Assembly (NCBI RefSeq): GCF_900113835.1
Contig: NZ_FOQV01000001.1
Span: forward strand, 434,001 to 498,000
Direction: 5' to 3'
DNA: 64,000 nt
DNA from: Allobosea sp. OK403
Lineage (GTDB): Bacteria; Pseudomonadota; Alphaproteobacteria; Rhizobiales; Beijerinckiaceae
The position numbers and the translations under genes were made by a program. Each line of letters begins with the position of its first letter. Position 1 is the first letter of the stretch. Of this stretch, positions 17,898 to 26,000 are shown piece by piece. A model generated the notes under the pieces. That model was not told where the DNA came from, did no database searches, and saw nothing but the letters and a program-made list of their open reading frames with translations.

Positions 17898-19117
17898 CGC
17901 GGGGTTCAGGCGGCGGCCTCTTCGCGTTCAGCTACGCGCTGTTGTTCTTCCTCTTCCTGTTCGGCCCGCTGATCATCATGGTGATCACGGCCTTCAACTC
18001 CTCGGCCTTCCCCCGGGTGGTGCCGTGGGAGTGCTTCACCACCGACTGGTTCGGCGTGCTGGTGCGCAATGAGCGATTGATGACCGGGCTGTGGACCAGC
18101 CTCGCGATCGGCCTCGCTGTGGTCGCGATCGCAGTGCCGTTCGGGCTGGCGGGCGCGCTTGCACTCGCCGATATCGGCCCGCGCCTGCGGGCCGGGCTCT
18201 ACGCCGTGCTGATCACGCCGATCCTGATCCCCGGCGTCGTGCTCGGCATCTCGACCATCGTCTTCTGGAGTTTCGTCGGGCGTGGGGTGGGAGCCAGCTA
18301 CGATACGGTCTTCTACAACGGCTTCTTCCTGACGCTGCTCGGGCAGGTCGCCTTCATCGCCTCCTATGCCATGCTGGTCCTCAACGCCCGGCTTCAGCGC
18401 TTCGATCCGACGCTGACGGAAGCCGCGCTCGATCTTGGCGCGACGCCGGGCCAGGCCTTCCGTAGGATCCTGCTGCCCTTCATGAAGCCGGCGCTCGGCT
18501 CGGCCGCCTTCATCACCTTCCTGGCCTCGTTCGAGAACTACAACACCACCGTCTTCACCATCCTGTCCGGCAACACCTTCACAACGGCGCTGGCCTCGAA
18601 GGTCAGGCTCGGCACCGACCCTTCGCTCTCGGCACTTGCCGTCATCATCATCGCGGTGACGCTGATCGGCGCGATGGTCAGCGAGGCCCATACCCGCCGC
18701 CAGGAGCTTCTGCGCAGCGGCAAGGCCGGCCAATCCCGGCTCTACGCCAACCCGCTCTCGCGCCTGCTGACGCATCCGGGCGCGGTCCTCGTTTTGCTCC
18801 TCGGCGTGACGGGCTTCATCACCTGGTCGGCAAGCCGCGTCGATGCCAATCTCTGCCGCGCCGCGATCCTGCAGGAGAAGCAGCAAGTACAGGAAAGGCT
18901 GATGCAGGAGCAGCGCAACCGCATCCAGCAGCAGGCCCCGGCGCAGGCGCCCGCCCAGGCGCCATCGAACAACCCGTCGCCCTTCGGTGGTGCGTTCAAT
19001 CCGAATTCGCTGGCGCCGCCGGCCCAGCCTGCGCCACCGACCGCGCCGCCGCCGTCTAACAATCCCTCGCCTTTCGGCGGGGCCTTCAACCCCAATTCAC
19101 TTGCGCCCAAGCAATGA
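17894..19117 (+). CDS. ABC transporter permease, PotC type, with unusual C-terminal tail
   Basis: The protein has 407 residues. The first 270 or so form a normal PotC-type permease with six membrane segments and the EAA loop EAALDLGATPGQAFRRILLP. Family members usually end near residue 270-280. This one continues with a further hydrophobic segment (about 294-312, AVLVLLLGVTGFITW), a charged Gln/Glu-rich stretch likely to be coiled coil (QEKQQVQERLMQEQRNRIQQQ region), and a Pro/Asn/Gln-rich tail. An 18-residue motif occurs in the tail twice without change (358-375 and 388-405). An added membrane pass would place the tail in the periplasm, near the binding protein. The tail's function is unknown; it could be an SBP tether or envelope contact. 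Confidence 0.88.
   Translation: MTRGSGGGLFAFSYALLFFLFLFGPLIIMVITAFNSSAFPRVVPWECFTTDWFGVLVRNERLMTGLWTSLAIGLAVVAIAVPFGLAGALALADIGPRLRAGLYAVLITPILIPGVVLGISTIVFWSFVGRGVGASYDTVFYNGFFLTLLGQVAFIASYAMLVLNARLQRFDPTLTEAALDLGATPGQAFRRILLPFMKPALGSAAFITFLASFENYNTTVFTILSGNTFTTALASKVRLGTDPSLSALAVIIIAVTLIGAMVSEAHTRRQELLRSGKAGQSRLYANPLSRLLTHPGAVLVLLLGVTGFITWSASRVDANLCRAAILQEKQQVQERLMQEQRNRIQQQAPAQAPAQAPSNNPSPFGGAFNPNSLAPPAQPAPPTAPPPSNNPSPFGGAFNPNSLAPKQ
18965..19108 (+). repeat. Duplicated 54-bp coding motif in permease tail
   Basis: Two 54-bp segments, 18965-19018 and 19055-19108, both encode SNNPSPFGGAFNPNSLAP. They differ at 12 of 54 bases, and every difference is synonymous. That points to an old duplication kept under protein-level selection, not a recent slip. 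Confidence 0.9.
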
Positions 19118-19187
19118 CCGACCCAAGCGATGACGGGGAGTAGAAGCGCTTGGAGCTTATCGGTTTTCCCGGGAAAGGCGCTCGGGT

Positions 19188-20423
19188 CTAAGGCTTGTTC
19201 AAGCTCGCCGCCGGGCGCGAAAAGCTTTGCCTGCCGTTCTTGAAACCCAGCACCGGCTCGGCGATCTCGGCGAGCGCGTCGGTGACTGTTCCCGAATCCA
19301 GTACGATCAGATCGGCCGGGTTACCGACCGCGATGCCGTAATCATCGAGCCGCATCAATCGCGCCGGCAGCGTGGTGACGAGATCGATGCAAGCGCTGAA
19401 CCCGTCCGGCCCGACCTGGGCGGTATTGGCGTAGAGGTTTGCCATTCGCAGCAGCGAACAGTCGCCGAAGGGCGTGAACGGGTTCAGCACATTGTTGGTG
19501 GCGATCGAGCAGGTGACGCCATGGGCGAGCAGGCGATGCGCCGGGGTCAGCCCGCGCGGCACGTTATGTGTCGCGTCCCGGCCCATCAGATAGAGGTCGG
19601 TCGCCGGCAGAACGGTCACCGCGATGCCGGCCTCGGCCAGGCGTTCGGCCGTCCTTGCGAAGGCATCGGGCGGCAGCGTCGAGAGTTTCGTGACATGGCC
19701 GATGGCGACGCGGTTCCGGTAGCCGCGCCGCAGCGCCTGGCGACAGACCTCGTCGAGATGCATCCAGGACGGGTCGAGATCGAAATCGAGGTGGAAATCG
19801 AGATCGAGGTCGAAACGTTCGGCCAGGCAGAACAGCCGCTCGATCTGCAGATGCGGGTCGCTGTCGGTATAGGGGCAGCCGCCCAGCACATCCGCGCCGC
19901 CGCGCAGGGCCACGACCAATAGCTCCTCCGTGCCGGGATCATTGATCAGCCCTTCCTGGGGGAAGACGCAGATGGAGAGGTCGAGCCCCCAGGCATAATC
20001 GCGCTTCAGCGTCTTGATTGCCTCGAAGCTGCGCAGGCCCGCGCGTGGATCGACCTCGAGATGAGTGCGCATTCGCGTCGTGCCCTTAGTGATCGCCTTT
20101 TCCAGCACCTGTGCGCCGCGCGCATGGACGTCCTCGACGGTGAAATCGCGCTTCATCGCGGAGACCGCGCTGATCGCCTCCTTCAGGCCGCCACGAATAT
20201 GTCCGCAGCGGCCGAGCAGGCAGGCTTTGTCGAGATGGACATGGCTGTCGACGAAGCCCGGCAGCACCGCGCGACCGTCGATGACGATCTCGGGAGCATC
20301 CGCGACGATCCGCGGCGCGATGGCGGCGATGCGGCCTGAGCTGACGCCGATATCGACGAGGCCATCATGGCCGCCGAGATGGGCCTGGCGGAAGATCAGA
20401 TCGAAGGCGCTGTTAGTGGGCAT
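19188..20423 (-). CDS. Amidohydrolase, cytosine deaminase-like subfamily
   Basis: The 411-residue TIM-barrel amidohydrolase has the HxH metal motif at H61 and H63 (DSHVHLDKACL), H211 (FHLDFDLDPSW) and H243 (IGHVTKLS). Overall order follows cytosine deaminase and N-isopropylammelide hydrolase relatives. Two usual catalytic acids look different: the Glu three residues after the third histidine is Phe, and the strand-8 Asp is Asn (IATNNVLNPF, N310/N311). The start at 20423 is preferred over a longer frame that reaches back into the divergent promoter. It is transcribed divergently from imuA and converges with the permease at 19117. Substrate unknown; a cyclic amide or nitrogenous base is plausible. 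Confidence 0.8.
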   Translation of the reverse strand: MPTNSAFDLIFRQAHLGGHDGLVDIGVSSGRIAAIAPRIVADAPEIVIDGRAVLPGFVDSHVHLDKACLLGRCGHIRGGLKEAISAVSAMKRDFTVEDVHARGAQVLEKAITKGTTRMRTHLEVDPRAGLRSFEAIKTLKRDYAWGLDLSICVFPQEGLINDPGTEELLVVALRGGADVLGGCPYTDSDPHLQIERLFCLAERFDLDLDFHLDFDLDPSWMHLDEVCRQALRRGYRNRVAIGHVTKLSTLPPDAFARTAERLAEAGIAVTVLPATDLYLMGRDATHNVPRGLTPAHRLLAHGVTCSIATNNVLNPFTPFGDCSLLRMANLYANTAQVGPDGFSACIDLVTTLPARLMRLDDYGIAVGNPADLIVLDSGTVTDALAEIAEPVLGFKNGRQSFSRPAASLNKP

Positions 20424-20651
20424 CGGTATCGGCCTATCGGGAAAGACGGTCACGCGATCGGCCGGTCCGGCCATCATGCCGGTAAACAGCATGATGGCTC
20501 CGATTGCAGTTTATGTGCCGCAGCGCGCCGGGGGACCTGCGGGGGCCTGCGCCGAGGCAAAGCCGAAAGCACGGCCGGCGAAAAACATGACCGGGACAAG
20601 CGCCTTCCATCGCGGTCCCTGATTCAAGCGACTCGCCTTCGCGTGGAGCAC

Positions 20652-20677
20652 GTTCTATATAAGAACAAAGAGAGAAC
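20652..20677 (+). promoter_or_regulatory. LexA box and promoter of imuA-imuB-dnaE2
   Basis: GAAC-N7-GAAC (20663-20677, spacer AAAGAGA) is the direct-repeat LexA site of Alphaproteobacteria. It overlaps an inverted GTTC-N7-GAAC (20652-20666) whose centre, TATATA, is a plausible -10. The site is 10 bases before the imuA start, so bound LexA would block initiation. Confidence 0.88.
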
Positions 20678-20687
20678 AATTGCTCCA

Positions 20688-21575
20688 ATGAACCCGAAAC
20701 CCGCCCCTCTCGCCTTGGCCGATCTGCGGCGCAGCCTTGCCGAAGCGGCGCTGCGCACCGCGCCGGCTGCGGTCGGGAGGGTGAGCTTCGGTGCGCCTGC
20801 TCTTGATGAGCCGCTGGGCGGAGGCATCGCGCGCGCGGCGCTGCATGAGGTTTACGCACCGGGAACGGCGGATCTCGCTGCGGCGACGGGTTTCGCCGTG
20901 GGGCTGACGATCCGGGCGGCGCAGATGCGCCAGGTCCTCTGGGTCAGGCAGGATGTTCTCGATGCCGAGACCGGGCGTTTGCACCCGCCGGGGCTGGCCG
21001 AGCTTGGCCTCGACCCTGCGCGCATCCTTCTGGTGCGGGCGCGCGATGCGCAGGATGTGCTGCGGGCCGGCGCGGAGGCCGCGCGCTGTTCGGCGCTGGG
21101 GGCGGTGCTGATCGAGCCCTGGGGCGAGCCGCGCCTGTTCGATCTGACTGCGAGCCGGCGATTGGCGCTGGCGGCGGAGGCGTCCGGCGTCACGACGGTG
21201 CTGCTGCGTGCGAGCGCCCGGCAGGATGCCAGCGCCGCCCGGACCCGTTGGCTGGTGCGTGCTTTGCCGTCGCGGGCCCTGGAGGCCAATGCGCCGGGCG
21301 ATCCGGCATTCAGTCTCAGGCTGCTGCGCGATCGCGGCGGCCTGGGCGAGCGTGAGTGGCGTGTGGAGTGGGACCGTGACCGACAATCCTTTCATGAGAG
21401 ATCTGCCTTCCAAGAGAGACCCGCCTTCCAGGCAAACCCTGCCTTCCATGAGAGAGCCGGCAACCAGGGGAGAGCACAGGATGCCGCGCCGCTATCTCGC
21501 CCTCTGGTTTCCTTTCCTGCCGACGGACCGGCTGCGGAGGGAGCGCGGGGTCCCGGCTTCCGGCGGGCGGGGTGA
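20688..21575 (+). CDS. imuA: ImuA, SOS mutagenesis accessory protein
   Basis: This 295-residue RecA/SulA-like protein is the first gene of the DNA-damage mutagenesis cassette. ImuA bridges RecA and ImuB and is needed for translesion synthesis by DnaE2. The family core is seen at ALDEPLGGGIARAALHEVYAPG, followed by the RecA-fold region to about residue 225. The ATG at 20688 is the first after the LexA box; no strong ribosome site is visible. The C-terminus runs on into four six-residue repeats (SFHERS, AFQERP, AFQANP, AFHERA) and overlaps imuB by 95 bases in another frame, longer than a typical ImuA. The tail may be weakly constrained. Confidence 0.88.
   Translation: MNPKPAPLALADLRRSLAEAALRTAPAAVGRVSFGAPALDEPLGGGIARAALHEVYAPGTADLAAATGFAVGLTIRAAQMRQVLWVRQDVLDAETGRLHPPGLAELGLDPARILLVRARDAQDVLRAGAEAARCSALGAVLIEPWGEPRLFDLTASRRLALAAEASGVTTVLLRASARQDASAARTRWLVRALPSRALEANAPGDPAFSLRLLRDRGGLGEREWRVEWDRDRQSFHERSAFQERPAFQANPAFHERAGNQGRAQDAAPLSRPLVSFPADGPAAEGARGPGFRRAG
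21387..21458 (+). repeat. Four 18-bp tandem repeats in imuA tail
   Basis: Four degenerate 18-bp units encode SFHERS, AFQERP, AFQANP and AFHERA in the imuA frame. They end 22 bases before the imuB start. Purine-rich GAGAGA strings recur in the units and could affect imuB initiation. Confidence 0.75.
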
Positions 21576-23025
21576 GCCGCCGCTGGTGGTGGTCGAGACG
21601 GTGCGTAACGCGCTCCGGCTGGTCGATTGCGACCAGAATGCCGTCAGGCTCGGGCTCACGCGTGGGCTGACGCTCGCCGATGCGCGCGCCCGGATTCCGG
21701 ATCTCGTGGTGGTCGAGGCCGAGCCGCAGGCCGATCAGCGCCTGATCGAGCGGCTGGCCGCCTTCTGCGACCGTTTCACCCCGCTGGTCGCGCTCGACCC
21801 GCCTCATGGCCTGTTGCTCGACATCACCGGCTGCGCCCATCTCTTCGGCGGCGAGGCGGCGCTTCGGGCCATGATCGCCGAGCGGTTGCGGGCAGGCGGG
21901 CTCAATCAGCGCAGCGCGATCGCCGGGACACCGGAGGCGGCGCATGCGCTCTCCCGCTTCGGCGCGGGCGGTATCGTGCCGCCGGGCGAGGACGAGGCTA
22001 TGATCCGCCCCTTGCCGGTCGCGGCATTGGAGATCGGCGCCGAGACCGTCATCGCCTTGTCCCGGGCCGGGCTGAAATCGGTGGGTGACTTGGCTGAGCG
22101 GCCCTCCATGGCCCTGTCCGCCCGCTTCGGTGAGGATCTGGCGATCCGGCTCAGGCGTACGCTGGGCCGGGAGGATGTCCGGATCACGCCGCTGCGCCCG
22201 GCGCCCGCTTGCATGGTCGAGCGGCATTTCGCCGAGCCTCTGCTGGACATGCAGGGGCTGGAGGCGGTGGTGACGCGCTTGATCGCGGAGGCTGCCCGCC
22301 TGTTGGAACAGCGTGGCGAGGGCGGGCGCGCCTTCGAGATCAGCCTCTTCCGCACGGATGGCGCGGTTAGGCGGTTGGGTATCGAGACCGGCCGTCCCTC
22401 GCGCGACGCCGATGCCATCCTCAGGCTCTACCGCGAACGCATCGACACGCTGGCGGACCCGCTTGACCCGGGCTTCGGCTTCGACGCGGTCCGCCTCGCC
22501 ATCCCGGTCTGCGAGCCGCTGAACACGCATCAGCCCAGCCTGGACGGGCGCGCCGTCGAGGACGAGGCGGTGGCCGAGCTCCTCGACCGCCTGGTCACTC
22601 GTTTCGGCCGCGACCGTGTGTTGCGTTTTGCCGCGCGGGACACGCATGACCCGCGCCGCGAGGCGAGGGCGGTTCCGGTCGCCGCGCCCGCGTCAGCGAT
22701 CGCATGGCCCGCGCCCGAGCCTGATGAACCGCCGACGCGCCCGCTCCAGCTCTTCGAGCCGCCTCAGCCGATCGAGACCTTGGCCGAGGTGCCGGACGGG
22801 CCGCCCTTGCGTTTCCGCTGGCGGCGCGTGCTGCACGAGATCGCCCGCGCCGAGGGGCCCGAGCGCATCGCGCCGGAATGGTGGCGCGATGGGCCAGCCG
22901 AGCCGGCGCGCGACTATTACCGTGTCGAGGACGCGCAAGGGCGCCGCTTCTGGCTCTTCCGCGCCGGGCTCTATGAGCGCGAAAACGAGATGCCGCGCTG
23001 GTTCTTGCACGGACTTTTCGCATGA
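21481..23025 (+). CDS. imuB: ImuB, Y-family polymerase-like adaptor
   Basis: The 514-residue protein is a Y-family DNA polymerase homologue without polymerase activity. It acts as the hub linking ImuA, DnaE2 and the beta clamp. The N-terminal YLALWFPFLPTDRL stands where active Y polymerases carry the first metal-binding Asp, and the second acidic pair is also absent (LLLDITGCAHLFGG region). A QLFEPP string near residue 422 is a plausible beta-clamp-binding motif. The start ATG at 21481 (MPRRYLALWF) follows GGGGAGAGCACAGG; upstream in-frame sequence is the imuA overlap. Its stop overlaps the dnaE2 start (ATGA). Confidence 0.92.
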   Translation: MPRRYLALWFPFLPTDRLRRERGVPASGGRGEPPLVVVETVRNALRLVDCDQNAVRLGLTRGLTLADARARIPDLVVVEAEPQADQRLIERLAAFCDRFTPLVALDPPHGLLLDITGCAHLFGGEAALRAMIAERLRAGGLNQRSAIAGTPEAAHALSRFGAGGIVPPGEDEAMIRPLPVAALEIGAETVIALSRAGLKSVGDLAERPSMALSARFGEDLAIRLRRTLGREDVRITPLRPAPACMVERHFAEPLLDMQGLEAVVTRLIAEAARLLEQRGEGGRAFEISLFRTDGAVRRLGIETGRPSRDADAILRLYRERIDTLADPLDPGFGFDAVRLAIPVCEPLNTHQPSLDGRAVEDEAVAELLDRLVTRFGRDRVLRFAARDTHDPRREARAVPVAAPASAIAWPAPEPDEPPTRPLQLFEPPQPIETLAEVPDGPPLRFRWRRVLHEIARAEGPERIAPEWWRDGPAEPARDYYRVEDAQGRRFWLFRAGLYERENEMPRWFLHGLFA

Positions 23026-26000
23026 ATCAGTCTCTGAGCGCTTACTCCGAACTCGTTGTTGCAACGAATTTTTCCTTCCTGCGCGGCGCCTCGCCCGGTC
23101 CCAATCTGGTGCTGAGCGCCCTGCTGCTTGGCCATGCCGGCATCGGCATCGCCGACCGCAATACGGTCGCAGGCGTGGTGCGCGCCTTCAGCGCCCTTGC
23201 CTATCTGCGCGAGCATGGTTTGCCAGAGCCCGAGAAGATCCGCGAAGGCGGCAGTCCGGGCGAATTTATCTGGGTCGAGAACCCGACCTTCGCCGATCTG
23301 CCCTTCACCGGAGAGCAGCTCCAGAGCATGGCCCGGGCCTTCAAGCTCGCGGTCGGCAGCCGGCTCGTCTTCACTGATGGCACGCCCGACATCGTCGTCT
23401 ACCCCGCCAATCGCGCCGGCTGGGGAAGGCTCTGCCGCCTGCTCAGCCAGGGCAATCTGAAGGCGCGAAAGGGCAATTGCATCCTGCATCTCGACGATCT
23501 GCTCTCGGATGCGCGCGACCTGCTGCTCGTCGTCATGCCGGGCAAGCGCCATGATGATCTGCCCGCGCTCCTCGCTCGGCTGGACGAGGCCGCGCCCGGC
23601 GCGGTCTGGCTGGCGGCCAGCATGCATCGCAAGGGCGACGATCGCCGCCGCCTCGCCCGGTTGAAGTCGATTGCGGCTGCGACCCGCACGCCGCTGCTGG
23701 CCACCAATGACGTGCTCTACGATGCCCCCGAGCAGCGCGACCTGCAGGATCTGCTGACCTGCATCCGCGAGGGCGTCGCCATCGACCAGGCGGGCCGCAT
23801 GCTCGAGGCCAATGCCGAGCGCCACCTCAAGGCCGGGCAGGAGATGGCGCGGCTTTTCCGCGACGCGCCCGATGCTATCGCGGAGACCGGCCATCTGCTT
23901 GGGCGCATCGAGTTCGACCTGGGCGAACTCACCTATGAATATCCCGACGAGCCGGTGCCGCCGGGCTGGACTGCGCAGGGCTGGCTTACGGAGCTGGTCC
24001 GCAAGCGCTCGCAGATGCGCTATCCCGATGGCGTGCCCGAAAAAGTGCAGGCGCTGCTCGACCAGGAACTCGTCTTGATCGGGAAGCTCGAATACGCCCG
24101 CTATTTCCTCACCATCCGCCAGATCGTCGAATTCGCCGACAGTGAGGGCATCCTCTGCCAGGGCCGGGGCTCGGCCGCCAATTCCGCCGTCTGCTATGTG
24201 CTCGGCATCACGGCGGTCGATCCGGCCGAGAACGACGTGCTCTTCGCCCGTTTCATCTCCGAGGAACGGCGCGAGCCGCCCGATATCGACGTCGATTTCG
24301 AGCATGAGCGGCGCGAAGAGGTGATCCAGTGGATCTATGAGAAATACGGCCGCCACCGAGCCGGCATCGCCGCGACCGTGATCCATTACCGGCCGCGCAG
24401 CGCCATCCGCGATGTCGGCAAGGCGCTGGGCCTGACCGAGGATGTCACCGCCCGGCTCGCCGACACGCAATGGGGCAGCTGGGGCACCGAGATCGGCGCC
24501 AATCATGTCCGCCAGGCTGGGCTCGATCCGACGAACCCGACGATCCTGCGCGCAGTCGGCTTTGCGCTCAGACTGCTCGGCTTCCCGCGCCATCTCTCGC
24601 AGCATGTCGGCGGCTTCGTATTGGCGCGCGGCCGCCTCGACGAGATGGTGCCGATCGGCAATGCCGCGATGGACGACCGCACCTTCATCGAATGGGACAA
24701 GGACGACATCGACGCGCTGCGCCTGATGAAGGTCGATGTGCTGGCGCTCGGCATGCTGACCTGCATTCGCAAAGCCTTCGACCTGCTGCGCGAGCATGAG
24801 GGCAAGGATTTGGGGCTGGCCGATGTCCCCAAGGATGACGAAGCGACCTACGACATGCTCTGCGAGGGGAAATCGCTCGGCGTCTTCCAGGTTGAGAGCC
24901 GGGCGCAGATGAATATGCTGCCGCGTCTGAAGCCGCGGGTCTTCTACGATCTCGTCATCCAGGTCGCGATCGTCAGGCCCGGCCCGATCCAGGGCAACAT
25001 GGTCCACCCCTATCTCAAGCGGCGCGCGGGGCTGGAAGAGGTGGTCTATCCTTCACCGTCGCCCGAGCATGGCCCGCCCGACGAACTCGTCGAAGTGCTC
25101 GATAAGACCTGCGGCGTGCCGCTCTTTCAGGAGCAGGCGATGAAGCTCGCCATGGTGGCGGCGAAATTCAGCGATCCTGAAGCCAATCGCCTGCGCCGCG
25201 CCATGGCGACCTTCCGCAATCTCGGCACGATCGGCCAGTTCGAGGAGATGATGGTCGGGCGCATGGTCGGGCGCGGCTATGAGCGTGATTTCGCCCAGCG
25301 CTGCTTCGACCAGATCAAGGGCTTCGGCAGTTACGGCTTTCCCGAGAGCCACGCTGCCTCCTTCGCCAAGCTGGTCTACATTTCCTCCTGGCTGAAATGC
25401 CACCATCCGGCGATCTTCGCCTGCGCATTGCTGAATTCGCAGCCGATGGGGTTTTACGCGCCGGCGCAGATCGTCCGCGAGGCGCAGGAGAATGGCGGCG
25501 TGGAGGCGCGCGCCATCGACGTGAATTTCAGTGGCTGGGACAATGCGGTGGAGCGGCAATCGGTAATAGGCAGTCGGCAGTCGAAAGAAACGAAATCGAT
25601 GTCGTTCCCGACTGCCGACTGCCTATTACCGACTGCCCCTCACACCTTCGCGCTCCGCCTCGGCCTGCGCCAGATCGACGGCTTCCAGGAGGAATGGGGA
25701 CTGCGCATCGCCAAGGCACGCGGCGAAGGCTATGCCGACGTCGAAAACCTCGCCCGCCGCGCCAGATTGCCGGCCCGCGCCATGCGCTTGCTCGCCGATG
25801 CCGATGCCTTCCGCTCGCTCGGGCTCGACCGGCGCGAGGCGCTCTGGGCCGTGCGCCGCCTGCCCGATGACGAGGCGCTTCCTCTGTTTGCGGCGGCGCA
25901 GGCGCATGAGCTGGGCGAAGAACCCGCCATGGCGCTACCCGTCATGCCGTTGCCCGAGCACATCGTCGCCGACTACCAGACGGCGCGTCTCTCGCTGAAG

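Noticed and set aside
19118..19187. Palindrome TTTCCCGGGAAA between convergent permease and amidohydrolase genes as a terminator
   Set aside because: It has no loop and no T tract; too weak to call, though some transcription end must lie here.
22971..25007. 678-codon minus-strand frame under dnaE2
   Set aside because: Antisense shadow of a clear polymerase gene; no motif in its translation.
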